From the NCBI GenBank assembly GCA_000433355.1, contig FR893120.1, positions 1 through 60,938 of the forward strand: DNA of 60,938 nucleotides, in the 5' to 3' direction. Below are positions 42,284 through 50,880 of the stretch, piece by piece (the first letter of the stretch is position 1; each line of letters begins with the position of its first letter). A program made the translations under genes and the position numbers. This DNA comes from Alistipes sp. CAG:435. GTDB lineage: Bacteria > Bacteroidota > Bacteroidia > Bacteroidales > UBA932. The notes beneath the pieces are model-generated. The model searched no databases, was not told the DNA's origin, and worked only from the letters and a program-made list of their open reading frames with translations.

Positions 42284-43429
42284 CTACGGCTTGGCGATGC
42301 GGCAACGGGCTAGTTTGGAGGCTTTGTCAGGATCGAGGATACCGGCTTTCTGGAGGTTGGAGACGGTCCATTCGGATTTCGGAGAGTTTTCTCTGAATAT
42401 GACAATGCTCCGCGCGGCTCGTTTCCCGATATATGGGTGTGCGGCGAGTTCCTTCTCAGTAAGTGTCCACAATGAATATGGCAGCGTGGCGAGAGTGTCG
42501 CACTTGATGAGATCCTTGAGGTTGTCGAACTTCTCCTGGTCGAAGTGCCAGATGTCCATGAGCTGCTCGGGGTAGGAATATCCTCCCAGTTCATTGCGGT
42601 ATGAGACCATCTTTCCGGCGAAGAACTTACCGATGCCGGGGAGCGACATAAATGTCACCGAATCAGCAGAGTTGATGTCAATTTTGGGAATATCAATGTA
42701 CCTCTCAAGCCGACGGAACACGGAATCCTCCACGACGTATGATTTTGCGAAGTCACTTTTGCGGCGGAACCGGCCTCCCTTTTGCCGGTAATTGTCAATG
42801 GATTGTGCCTGCTTCCGGGTGAATCCCAGGCGCATCAGGTCGTCAACGCTGACAGTGTTCGGATCGAAGCGGAAACTCTCGTACTTTCTTGGAGTGTTGT
42901 TTCTTCTGATCTGCTCGGCCAGAGGAGAGTGCTCCGAGTTCCTGCGGAATGAGTTGCTGACCGAACCGCTTCCCTTTTTGTACACCAAAGCCTTGTTTTC
43001 TGTACCAAATGCCTTTCCGGATGTGTTTGGTACACCAGAAGGCTTTTTCCTGTACGGTGATGCCGCTTCGGCAGGCCCAGCGACCGGAGAACGATTGCCG
43101 GCCCGATCAGTCGCTGAGCCTGTGGTTTGACAGGGCTCACCAAACATCGAAGCGTCCGGAGTATGGTTGTCGGACTGGGTGGTCGCTGAGCTTGTCGAAG
43201 CGACTGGCCTTTCGTTAGCCGTTACGCCGACTGCCTGGCTGGCATTTTCGGAAGCGTAAACAAACACGGTGTCCGGCTCGTCATGATTGGCGATGATCCG
43301 TGCGACCGAGGCCTTATGGATGAACAGTGCCGCCTGGTAGCCGACAATGAGAAACAGCAGGGCCACCGCCCCGACAACGAATGAAGCGGACGGCCTCTTG
43401 CCATCCTTGTTGGAGTTGAAGTCTTTCAT
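42284..43429 (-). CDS. helix-hairpin-helix protein, membrane-anchored (ComEA-like)
   Basis: This 381-residue protein has one N-terminal membrane helix (GAVALLFLIVGYQAALFIH), a variable low-complexity linker (about 50-165) and a C-terminal half with three HhH modules. The clearest are FMSLPGIGKFFAGKMVSYR near 265 and HPYIGKRAARSIVIFRE near 345. HhH tandems bind DNA non-specifically and occur in ComEA-type uptake proteins. The linker contains at least three REP-like palindromes in frame. ATG 43429 is used; the upstream TTG is not needed. Confidence 0.75.
   Translation of the reverse strand: MKDFNSNKDGKRPSASFVVGAVALLFLIVGYQAALFIHKASVARIIANHDEPDTVFVYASENASQAVGVTANERPVASTSSATTQSDNHTPDASMFGEPCQTTGSATDRAGNRSPVAGPAEAASPYRKKPSGVPNTSGKAFGTENKALVYKKGSGSVSNSFRRNSEHSPLAEQIRRNNTPRKYESFRFDPNTVSVDDLMRLGFTRKQAQSIDNYRQKGGRFRRKSDFAKSYVVEDSVFRRLERYIDIPKIDINSADSVTFMSLPGIGKFFAGKMVSYRNELGGYSYPEQLMDIWHFDQEKFDNLKDLIKCDTLATLPYSLWTLTEKELAAHPYIGKRAARSIVIFRENSPKSEWTVSNLQKAGILDPDKASKLARCRIAKP
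43063..43207. repeat. three REP-like palindromes inside the HhH gene
   Basis: CCGCTTCGGCAGGCCCAGCG plus ACCGG (43063-43087), a diverged copy at 43105-43146 (GTCGCTGAGCCTGTGG) and GGTCGCTGAGCTTGTCGAAG plus CGACTGG (43181-43207). On the minus strand they read in frame as proline/alanine/serine-rich peptides such as SPVAGPAEAA and RPVASTSSATT. Confidence 0.8.
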
Positions 43430-43441
43430 AATATTCAAAGA

Positions 43442-44152
43442 TTATTCTTCCACCTCGGCTTTCCGCCTTTCCTTTTTGGATGGCGCACCGGCGACGACTA
43501 CGACGATCTCGCCTTTGGGCTCGTGGTCCTTGTACCAGGCTGACACCTCCGAGAGTGTTCCACGTTTGTGCTCCTCGTGGATTTTGGAGATTTCCCTTGC
43601 CACGGAGCATTCGCGATCCGGTCCGAAATATTCAATGAACTGGTCAAGGGTTTTGACAAGCCTGTAAGGCGATTCGTAGAAAATCATTGTCCGTGGCTCC
43701 TCAGCAAGGGTTTTCAGCAGGGTCTGGCGACCTTTCTTCACCGGAAGGAACCCCTCGAAGCAGAATCTGTCGCAAGGCAGGCCGGAGGAGACTATCGCCG
43801 GGATGCAGGCCGTGGCTCCGGGAAGTGTCTGCACCTCAATTCCTTCCGCCGCGCATGTGCGGGCAAGAAGGAAGCCTGGATCAGAAATGCCTGGCGTACC
43901 GGCGTCGCTGATCAATGCGACATTCAATCCGCCAAGAATCCGTTCCTTGATCATCTCGGCGGTATGGTGCTCGTTGAACTTGTGATGGGACTGGAGTTTG
44001 CCGTGAATGTCGTAGCGGTGAAGCAGGACGCTGCTCGTCCTTGTGTCTTCAGCAAGGATCAAGTCCGCGTCTTTCAACACCTGAACGGCTCTGAAAGTCA
44101 TGTCGTCCAGGTTTCCGACAGGTGTCGGGACTATGTAGAGGATTCCGGGCAT
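43442..44152 (-). CDS. rsmI: 16S rRNA (cytidine(1402)-2'-O)-methyltransferase
   Basis: This 236-residue SAM-dependent methyltransferase of the tetrapyrrole-methylase fold has IVPTPVGNLDDMTFRA at the N-terminus, AEDTRTS near 35 and a GTPGISDPG loop near 85. The FYESPYRLVKTL helix lies near 150. It modifies C1402 in the decoding centre. The C-terminus carries a basic tail (SKKERRKAEVEE). It lies between the REP-invaded HhH gene and the coiled-coil gene on the same strand. Confidence 0.93.
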   Translation of the reverse strand: MPGILYIVPTPVGNLDDMTFRAVQVLKDADLILAEDTRTSSVLLHRYDIHGKLQSHHKFNEHHTAEMIKERILGGLNVALISDAGTPGISDPGFLLARTCAAEGIEVQTLPGATACIPAIVSSGLPCDRFCFEGFLPVKKGRQTLLKTLAEEPRTMIFYESPYRLVKTLDQFIEYFGPDRECSVAREISKIHEEHKRGTLSEVSAWYKDHEPKGEIVVVVAGAPSKKERRKAEVEE

Positions 44153-44225
44153 GGTTTTGCCGTAAGATGTTGTTTTGATATTATCTGGTCCGCCACCACT
44201 CGTGGCGGCTTCCCTTGCCGGGGTT

Positions 44226-45035
44226 TTACCTAAGTTTTCTGCGGACCGCCATCATCAGCCTGTAAACAGGCTCGGAGTTCAGGTCCCAGTCCGGGAAATT
44301 CGTCTGGATGTAGGATATCGCCTCATCGAGGTTGGTCATGCCATTGAAAGCGCTGATTGTGCTTTGGAAGAGGATAGGGTCCTCCCTGAACAGCACGTTG
44401 ATCAGCAGAACCCTGTCGTTGAGGGAGATGGCGCTGATGACATTCTTGACCTGCGAGCCAGGACGGTCGGTTCTCCATGCCTGCTTCTCCGCCATCACAT
44501 CCATGACGGCGGTCTCGGCTTTCTTGCTGTCAAGGATAGCGGCCTTTGGCTTCGGCGTAGGCTCCTCTGATGTCGGATTTATCGCAATCTCCGGCTCTAT
44601 GTCGAGGGTCGGTTCGGAAATCGGCTCTGGGACAGCGGATGGCTCGTCGGCCGGGAAATCATCATCGAAAGGCAGGTCGTCAGGGACCGCGTTTACCGCT
44701 TGTCCGGTCGCTTCTACAGGCTCAGCGACCGGTGCCGCCAGTTCAGCAGGTTCTGTGGTCGCTTCGGCAGGCTCAGCGACCATCGGCGAGGCTGCATATT
44801 CAGCGGCGGGATCCTCTATGACAGGAGAGATGTCGATGTCTTGGATGGAAATGTCAATAGGGGTTTCGTCAAAGGCTGGCATCTGACTCCGCTCCGGCTC
44901 GTTGACAGATTTCTCCGCGGAACCGGAGATGGTTCCAAGCGCGCGGACTTCTTCCTCAAGAGCCTCAAGCTCCGCCTTCATATTGCCAATTCTTTCCAGC
45001 AGCGCGGAAAGCCTTTTTTCGTCGATGTTTCCCAT
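44226..45035 (-). CDS. conserved hypothetical protein with N-terminal coiled coil and REP-derived linker
   Basis: The start at 45035 gives 269 residues. Residues 1-35 are a coiled coil (EKRLSALLERIGNMKAELEA). Residues about 50-165 form a low-complexity E/P/A/T-rich linker that includes peptides of the form PVAEPVEATG encoded by REP-like repeats. The C-terminal 90 residues (ISLNDRVLLINVLFREDPILFQSTI and onward to a basic end) are a globular domain common in Bacteroidales. I do not know its function. Confidence 0.7.
   Translation of the reverse strand: MGNIDEKRLSALLERIGNMKAELEALEEEVRALGTISGSAEKSVNEPERSQMPAFDETPIDISIQDIDISPVIEDPAAEYAASPMVAEPAEATTEPAELAAPVAEPVEATGQAVNAVPDDLPFDDDFPADEPSAVPEPISEPTLDIEPEIAINPTSEEPTPKPKAAILDSKKAETAVMDVMAEKQAWRTDRPGSQVKNVISAISLNDRVLLINVLFREDPILFQSTISAFNGMTNLDEAISYIQTNFPDWDLNSEPVYRLMMAVRRKLR
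44705..44782. repeat. two REP-like palindromes inside the coiled-coil gene
   Basis: CCGGTCGCTTCTACAGGCTC plus AGCGACCGG (44705-44732 region) and GGTCGCTTCGGCAGGCTCAG plus CGACC (about 44756-44780). Their minus-strand translation is the PVAEPVEAT-type peptide in the linker, twice in the same frame. Confidence 0.8.
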
Positions 45036-45043
45036 AAAAATAC

Positions 45044-45051
45044 TATCTTTG
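45044..45051 (+). promoter_or_regulatory. -7 box of tdk promoter
   Basis: TATCTTTG matches TAnnTTTG. It lies 83 bp upstream of the tdk ATG and just outside the divergent coiled-coil gene. A -33 element is weak. Confidence 0.45.
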
Positions 45052-45134
45052 CCTGACAAACCGGAAGGGGCGGAAAACCACGCCGCGCCGCAAGGTTTGC
45101 GAGTGTTATTGATTATTTCAACAAATCTAACGAA

Positions 45135-45713
45135 ATGTTTTCAGAAAACATAAAAAAAACCGGATGTATTGAAGTTATTTGTGGCTCAATGTTCTCCGGC
45201 AAGACAGAGGAACTGATCCGCAGGATCCGCAGAGCCAAGTTCGCCAACCTCAGGATCGAGATTTTCAAGCCGACGATCGACACAAGATATTCAGAGGATG
45301 ACGTTGTCTCGCACGACTTCCACAAGATCCCTTGCCATTCCGTGAAGGATCCGAAAGAGATGCTGAACGTCGGTCCGGATGTGCAGGTCGTCGGGATTGA
45401 CGAGGCCCAGTTCTATGATATGTCGCTTGTGGATGTGGCCCAGGAACTCGCCGACCGCGGAATCCGTGTGATCATCGCCGGCCTTGACACCGATTTTCTC
45501 GGAAAACCTTTCGGCCCGATGCCTTACCTTATGGCTGTAGCAGAGGAAGTCCGTAAGGTACATGCCATCTGCGTCAGGTGCGGCAATCTCGCAAATCACT
45601 CCCACAGACTGTCCCACAGCACCGAGCTCGTGGTCCTTGGAGAGAAGGATGCCTACGAGCCGTTGTGCCGTGAATGTTACAACAAGGCGATCGCCGGGGA
45701 ACGTGAGGCTTAG
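45135..45713 (+). CDS. tdk: thymidine kinase
   Basis: This 192-residue type-II thymidine kinase has the P-loop GSMFSGKTEEL near 17-27, the DEAQFYD motif with the catalytic glutamate near 95, and four zinc-binding cysteines (CVRCG and CRECY). It phosphorylates salvaged thymidine. Its stop TAG (45711-45713) interlocks with the recA stop on the opposite strand (TAA, 45712-45710), so the two genes end inside each other with no terminator between them. Confidence 0.95.
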   Translation: MFSENIKKTGCIEVICGSMFSGKTEELIRRIRRAKFANLRIEIFKPTIDTRYSEDDVVSHDFHKIPCHSVKDPKEMLNVGPDVQVVGIDEAQFYDMSLVDVAQELADRGIRVIIAGLDTDFLGKPFGPMPYLMAVAEEVRKVHAICVRCGNLANHSHRLSHSTELVVLGEKDAYEPLCRECYNKAIAGEREA

Positions 45714-46738
45714 TCCTTCACGTTCTTCAAAGCCTCGCGTACCTTAGCCTCGATCTCGTCGCAGAGTTCCTGGTTGTCCTTGAGAAGCTGCTTGGTGGCC
45801 TCGCGTCCCTGGGCCAGTTTCTGGTCGCCGTAGCTGAACCAGGATCCGCTCTTGCCCACGATGCCATATTCAACGCCAAGATCCAGAATCTCGCCGGCGT
45901 GTGAGATGCCCTCGCCGAACACGATGTCGAACTCGGCCTTCTTGAAAGGCGGAGCCATCTTGTTCTTCACCACCTTGACGCGGGTGCGGTTGCCGAGTGC
46001 CTCGTCGCCGTCCTTGAGCTGGGTGGTCTTGCGCACGTCTATGCGGACTGAGGCGTAGAACTTCAAAGCGTTTCCACCGGTCGTGGTCTCCGGGTTGCCG
46101 AACATCACGCCGATCTTCTCCCTCAGCTGGTTGATGAATATGCAGCAGGTGTTCGTCTTGGAGATGTTCGCCGTCAGCTTCCTCAGCGCCTGGCTCATAA
46201 GCCTTGCCTGGAGGCCGACCTTGTTGTCACCCATCTCGCCCTCGATCTCGGCTTTCGGAGTCAGCGCGGCGACAGAGTCAACCACCACGATGTCAATGGC
46301 TCCCGAACGGATCAGGTTGTCGGCGATCTCAAGCGCCTGTTCGCCGTTGTCCGGCTGTGAGATGAGCAAAGTCTCAAGGTTAACCCCCAGAGCCTTCGCG
46401 TAAGTTCTGTCGAATGCGTGCTCCGCGTCGATCATCGCCGCGATGCCGCCCTGTTTCTGCGCCTCCGCGATCGCGTGGATCGCCAGAGTGGTCTTACCGC
46501 TGGATTCCGGACCGTAGATCTCCACGATCCTTCCGCGCGGATAACCTCCGATTCCAAGCGCGTGGTCAAGCGCGACGGAACCGCTTGGAATGACCTGCAC
46601 GTCCCATTGTGGCTGTTCCCCCAGCTTCATGATCGTTCCTTTCCCGTAGTCTTTCTCAATCTTGTCGATCGTGGCCTGCAGCGCCTTCAGTTTGGCGGCG
46701 CCCGCGTCTGTGGCCTTAGCCTCTACCTCTTTTGCCAT
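45710..46738 (-). CDS. recA: recombinase RecA
   Basis: This 342-residue RecA has Walker A GPESSGKTTLAIH near 70, the MAW-type loop region, EGEMGDNKVGLQARLMSQALR and INQLREKIGVMFGNPETTTGG (DNA-binding L2). It mediates homologous recombination and LexA-type responses. ATG 46738 (MAKEVEAKA) is the true start; the frame stays open upstream but runs antisense to rlmN. A TATCTTTG box (46801-46794) lies 56 bp upstream on the minus strand. Confidence 0.98.
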   Translation of the reverse strand: MAKEVEAKATDAGAAKLKALQATIDKIEKDYGKGTIMKLGEQPQWDVQVIPSGSVALDHALGIGGYPRGRIVEIYGPESSGKTTLAIHAIAEAQKQGGIAAMIDAEHAFDRTYAKALGVNLETLLISQPDNGEQALEIADNLIRSGAIDIVVVDSVAALTPKAEIEGEMGDNKVGLQARLMSQALRKLTANISKTNTCCIFINQLREKIGVMFGNPETTTGGNALKFYASVRIDVRKTTQLKDGDEALGNRTRVKVVKNKMAPPFKKAEFDIVFGEGISHAGEILDLGVEYGIVGKSGSWFSYGDQKLAQGREATKQLLKDNQELCDEIEAKVREALKNVKD

Positions 46739-46793
46739 AATGTTAAAATAATGTTGTTTGTTGTTTTTGGGCGAAAAGATGTCGCCTTTGTGG

Positions 46794-46801
46794 CAAAGAT
46801 A
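46794..46801 (-). promoter_or_regulatory. -7 box of recA promoter
   Basis: On the minus strand this reads TATCTTTG, with a 55-bp leader to the recA ATG. No LexA-like palindrome was recognised. Confidence 0.45.
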
Positions 46802-46834
46802 TAAAATTACGTCCAATCCGGCGTTATTTTTCAT

Positions 46835-46842
46835 TAAATTTG
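46835..46842 (+). promoter_or_regulatory. -7 box of rlmN promoter
   Basis: TAAATTTG lies 25 bp before the rlmN ATG. It is back-to-back with the recA promoter box 34 bp away. Confidence 0.45.
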
Positions 46843-46867
46843 TAGTAGGAAAATAAACTCTTGGAAT

Positions 46868-47887
46868 ATGCGTGAGCAACTGCTTGGTAAGACTCCTGTC
46901 GAATTGAAGGATATAGCTTTGAAAGTCGGTCTGCCTGCCTTTACCGGCAAGCAGATCGCTCAGTGGATGTACGGCCGGAAGGTCTGGAGCATCGATGAGA
47001 TGACCAACATCTCGAAAGCCGGACGCGAAAGGCTGAAGGAGGAATATTCCCTCGGCGTGACCTTGCCTTCGACCTGCCATGTCTCTTCGGACGGCACGAA
47101 GAAATACCTTTTCCCGGTGGGTGAGGGCAACGCCGTAGAGGCGGTGATGATCCCCGACGAGGACAGGAAGACCCTCTGTGTCTCCTCGCAGGCCGGCTGC
47201 CGGATGGGCTGCAAGTTCTGCATGACAGGACGGCAGGGATTCCATGGCAACCTCACAGTGGCGGACATCCTTTCCCAGTTCATCGCCATCGACGAGGCCG
47301 CGGAGCTGACGAACGCCGTCTTTATGGGAATGGGCGAGCCTCTGAACAACTTCGGCAATGTGATGAGGGCCATCGAGGTGCTGACCTCTGACTGGGGTTT
47401 CGGCTGGAGCCCCAAACGCATAACCCTTTCCACGATCGGTGTCCTGCCGAACCTGCGGAAGTACCTCGATTCGACCCGCTGCCACCTCGCCGTCAGCCTC
47501 CACAACCCGTTCCCGGACGAAAGGGCTGAGATGATGCCGGTGCAAAAGGCGTGGCCGGTGCAGGAAGTGATCGACATGATCCGTGAATATGACTTCACAG
47601 GCCAGCGCCGTGTGAGCTTTGAATATACTATGTTCGCCGGCCTGAACGATGACAAGCGTCACGCCGACGCGCTTATCCGGCTGCTTCGCGGACTGGAGTG
47701 CAGGGTCAACCTGATCCGCTTCCACAAGATTCCGGACTCTCCGTTCGAGACGACTCCGCAGATCATTATGGAACGCTTCAGGGACAGGCTTTCCAACCAC
47801 GGAATCACCTGCACGATAAGGGCTTCCAGAGGAGAGGACATTCTTGCCGCATGTGGGATGCTGGCCGGGGAACACAGTAGGAAATGA
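46868..47887 (+). CDS. rlmN: 23S rRNA (adenine(2503)-C(2))-methyltransferase RlmN
   Basis: This 339-residue radical-SAM methyltransferase has the [4Fe-4S] motif CRMGCKFC near 115, the GMGEPLNNF motif (SAM-binding GEP) and the second catalytic cysteine near the C-terminus (TCTIRASRGEDILAACGML). It methylates A2503 and also tRNA in some bacteria. It is first of a rightward run, with the patatin gene 19 bp after it. The start codon is in GGAATATG. Confidence 0.95.
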   Translation: MREQLLGKTPVELKDIALKVGLPAFTGKQIAQWMYGRKVWSIDEMTNISKAGRERLKEEYSLGVTLPSTCHVSSDGTKKYLFPVGEGNAVEAVMIPDEDRKTLCVSSQAGCRMGCKFCMTGRQGFHGNLTVADILSQFIAIDEAAELTNAVFMGMGEPLNNFGNVMRAIEVLTSDWGFGWSPKRITLSTIGVLPNLRKYLDSTRCHLAVSLHNPFPDERAEMMPVQKAWPVQEVIDMIREYDFTGQRRVSFEYTMFAGLNDDKRHADALIRLLRGLECRVNLIRFHKIPDSPFETTPQIIMERFRDRLSNHGITCTIRASRGEDILAACGMLAGEHSRK

Positions 47888-47906
47888 ATATGGCAAATAA
47901 CGTTCA

Positions 47907-50330
47907 ATGACTATGGGAACGAGAACAAGATTGATTTTCACATCACTGGCCGTGATGGTCTCCTTGACGGCCATGGCGGAATCCAGGTCTCAGCATTCGG
48001 TGCTGGATGACAGGAGGGAGGCCGCTGATCTGAGGGTTGAGGTGATCCGGCATAAACTGGACTCCATAAGGCGTTTCAGACATCGTCCGACCGTCGCCCT
48101 TGTGCTGAGCGGAGGCGGAGCCAAAGGGGCGGCTCATGTGGGCGTGATAAAGTATCTGGATTCAATCGGAATGCCGGTTGACATCGTGATGGGTACCAGC
48201 ATGGGCGGCCTTGTGGGCGGAATCTATGCCCTTGGCTACAATGCAGAACAGCTTGACACCCTGATCCGGAGCATAGACTGGGACCAGGCCTTGAGCGACC
48301 GTGTGCCGAGGGACTACCTGTCCTATTCCTCAATCAAATACAAGGAGAAATATGTCCTGTCTTTCCCGTTCTTTTATGACAAGGATGAGTACTTGCAGAT
48401 GAAGGACGCCGACGGTCGGTACACAAGAAGGGTCGAGGACATCCACTTCGGCGCGGGGGGAGCCGACGCCACGAACATGGTCAAGGACAACCTTCTGGGG
48501 AGCCTTCCGTCCGGAATGGTCTATGGCCAGAATGTCAACAACATATTCAGCTCGCTTTCCGTCGGTTATCAGGATGTGACTGATTTCTATGACCTTCCGA
48601 TTCCGTTTCTTTGCGTGGCGACCGACCTCGTGTCCGGTACCGCCAAGATCTGGACCGAGGGCAAACTCAACACGGCTCTCCGTTCCACGATGTCGATTCC
48701 GGGACTCTTCGCCCCTGTCAGGGTCGGCGGCATGGTGCTGGTTGACGGCGGCATGAGGAACAACTACCCGACAGACCTTGCCAAGAAGGTCGGGGCTGAC
48801 ATCGTGATCGGTGTCAATCTTTCCAGTGGCTACAAGGGCTACAACGAGATCAATAATCTTGCTGACATCATCAACACCGGCATCGACATGTTGGGGCGCG
48901 CCTCTTTCGAGTCCAACATAGACATCCCGGATGTCAACATCAAGCCTGACCTGCACGAGTACAATATGCTCAGCTTCGACGAACGCAGCATTGACACCAT
49001 CATCAACAGGGGCTACCAGGCCGCCTTGGCCGTCGCTGACAAGCTTGACTCGCTGAAGAAGGTCGTCGGGTCTGACAGGACTGTCATAAGCAACGATCCG
49101 GCTGATGACATCAGGGTAAGGAAAGTGCTTGTGTCTGGAGTTGAGATCGCCGGAGTAAATGACAGGGAAAGTCTTTACCTGATGAACAAGATCAAGATCG
49201 GGGCTGGCTCCAGGATGGGCAATCAGGAAATCGAGGATGCCGTGGCCACAATCTTCGGCACTAACGCGTTTGACTATGTGAACTATGAACTGCTTGGAGA
49301 CGAGGAACCTTATAGGCTGAGGTTCAACTGCAAGAAGGGTCCTGTCTGCCAGCTTGGTCTTGGCGGACGTTTCGACACGGAGGAGATTGTGTCGGTGCTG
49401 ATCAATCTGGGCTGGGGAGTCCACAAGATCCAGGGCTCGTCACTGGATTTCACCGGCAAGGTGGGAACCAATCCGAACGCCAGCGTGACATATTCCTACA
49501 TCTCGCCGAAAGGAATGTCGTTCAATGTGCTGGCTGGGGTCAGGTACACTGACAGGAACACGTTCAGCATCGGAGACAACAGGTTCAGGATCAACTTTCT
49601 GGATGTGCGGCAGGAGGTATTTCTGTCCAACATCACATGGTCCACTTTCTATCTGAAGACAGGTTTCAGGAACGACTACTACAACGTCAATTCATTGATG
49701 GCCGAGCAGTCGTTCGGAGACTACGATGTCAATCAACTGTCCAATGATTATGTGACATTCTTCATCGATGCCCGCAAGGACTCGTTCGACAACGCCTACA
49801 TCCCGACAAAAGGGAAGTCTTTCGGCCTCTCCTACGATTGGGTCTTCGGTGGCGGGCCGCAGAAATTCAATAACTTCCATGCTTTGACATTGGATGCCAA
49901 ACAGGTTGTGGGCGGTGACAGGTTCGCGTTTATCCCGTCTTTGAACATCCGTTACCTGCTCGGCGACGAGGTTCCGGTGCCTTTCACCAACACGATCGGC
50001 GGCAGCATGGCCGGCCGGTATCTAGACCAGCAGATCCCGTTCATCGGAATCAACAATGCCGCGGCCATGCAGAAGATTCTCGGTGTGGCCAGGGCTGACT
50101 GGCGCTGGAAGCTGTTCAAGAACAACTACCTGTCGGCGATCGCCAACTTTGCCTTGTCCTGCGACGAGATTTCCGCCTTCAAGAATTTGGACGAGGATGT
50201 CTCCGGGTATCTGGGCTGCGGCCTACAGTACACCTACAACTCGATCGTGGGACCGATCAGCCTGAATGCGCACTGGTCAAACTACACGCACAAAGTGGGG
50301 CTGTACCTGAGCCTTGGATTTGATTTTTAG
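47907..50330 (+). CDS. patatin-like phospholipase with C-terminal outer-membrane beta-barrel (PlpD/BamA-like)
   Basis: This 807-residue protein has a signal peptide (about 1-22). A patatin domain follows, with the oxyanion loop VLSGGGAKGAAHVGV, the nucleophile GTSMGGLVGG and catalytic Asp in VLVDGGMRNNYPTDLA. A POTRA-like region (about 400-490, VRKVLVSGVEIAGVNDRESLYLMNKI) comes before a C-terminal barrel ending in aromatic GLYLSLGFDF. Related proteins are autotransporter-like phospholipases. Two reads are possible, secretion of the lipase domain or a periplasm-facing enzyme. Confidence 0.88.
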   Translation: MTMGTRTRLIFTSLAVMVSLTAMAESRSQHSVLDDRREAADLRVEVIRHKLDSIRRFRHRPTVALVLSGGGAKGAAHVGVIKYLDSIGMPVDIVMGTSMGGLVGGIYALGYNAEQLDTLIRSIDWDQALSDRVPRDYLSYSSIKYKEKYVLSFPFFYDKDEYLQMKDADGRYTRRVEDIHFGAGGADATNMVKDNLLGSLPSGMVYGQNVNNIFSSLSVGYQDVTDFYDLPIPFLCVATDLVSGTAKIWTEGKLNTALRSTMSIPGLFAPVRVGGMVLVDGGMRNNYPTDLAKKVGADIVIGVNLSSGYKGYNEINNLADIINTGIDMLGRASFESNIDIPDVNIKPDLHEYNMLSFDERSIDTIINRGYQAALAVADKLDSLKKVVGSDRTVISNDPADDIRVRKVLVSGVEIAGVNDRESLYLMNKIKIGAGSRMGNQEIEDAVATIFGTNAFDYVNYELLGDEEPYRLRFNCKKGPVCQLGLGGRFDTEEIVSVLINLGWGVHKIQGSSLDFTGKVGTNPNASVTYSYISPKGMSFNVLAGVRYTDRNTFSIGDNRFRINFLDVRQEVFLSNITWSTFYLKTGFRNDYYNVNSLMAEQSFGDYDVNQLSNDYVTFFIDARKDSFDNAYIPTKGKSFGLSYDWVFGGGPQKFNNFHALTLDAKQVVGGDRFAFIPSLNIRYLLGDEVPVPFTNTIGGSMAGRYLDQQIPFIGINNAAAMQKILGVARADWRWKLFKNNYLSAIANFALSCDEISAFKNLDEDVSGYLGCGLQYTYNSIVGPISLNAHWSNYTHKVGLYLSLGFDF

Positions 50331-50334
50331 GAAT

Positions 50335-50799
50335 ATGGATGATTTCGCGAAAATGCTGGACAGGCTTCAGGCTCAATGTGTCAAGAGGGAATATTGCCGC
50401 TCGGACATATTCAGAAAGGCTTTGACCGCTTTGGAGGGGGACAAGGACGCCGCGGAACGGTTGGTCGAGTCGCTTGTCGAGGATCGTTTTGTCGATGATT
50501 CGAGATATGCCGCCGCGTTCGCGAGGGAGAAGGCCCGCCTGTCGGGTTGGGGTCCTGTGAAGATCTCTTTCGCGCTCACAGCCAAAGGAATATCCAAGGC
50601 CGTGGTCTCGGAGGCTTTGAAGGAGGTTGATCCCGATGAGGCCGACAGCAGGATGGTCTCGGTGCTTGAGGCAAAGTACCGTGCGCTGAAGGGAGATCCG
50701 CAGGAGAAGTTCAAACTGATCAAATTCGGGTTGACAAGAGGCTATGAATATGAAAAGATAGCCCCCGTGGTGGATGAGATTCTGAAGAAGAATAGTTAA
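50335..50799 (+). CDS. recX: RecX family regulatory protein
   Basis: This 154-residue alpha-helical protein has the RecX three-helix repeats: SDIFRKALTALEGDKDAAERLVESLVEDRFVDDSRYAAAF, then WGPVKISFALTAKGISKAVVSEAL and FKLIKFGLTRGYEYEKIAPVVDEIL. It inhibits RecA filaments. It is separated from recA by 3.6 kb and follows the patatin gene with a 4-bp gap. ATG 50335 lies in GGAATATG. Confidence 0.88.
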   Translation: MDDFAKMLDRLQAQCVKREYCRSDIFRKALTALEGDKDAAERLVESLVEDRFVDDSRYAAAFAREKARLSGWGPVKISFALTAKGISKAVVSEALKEVDPDEADSRMVSVLEAKYRALKGDPQEKFKLIKFGLTRGYEYEKIAPVVDEILKKNS

Positions 50800-50804
50800 A
50801 TTTG
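50797..50804 (+). promoter_or_regulatory. -7 box of purC promoter, overlapping the recX stop codon
   Basis: TAAATTTG begins with the recX stop TAA (50797-50799). It lies 77 bp upstream of the purC ATG. Confidence 0.4.
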
Positions 50805-50880
50805 CGGTTTGGAAAGGCGAGGCGTGTGCCTTCGCTTATTCAGGACACGTTGGTAGTAAGTCGAACTTAATTCAATTGAT

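Noticed and set aside
46739..47974. Upstream extension of the recA frame to 754 codons
   Set aside because: RecA homology begins at the ATG at 46738. The extension is antisense to rlmN and crosses both promoter boxes.
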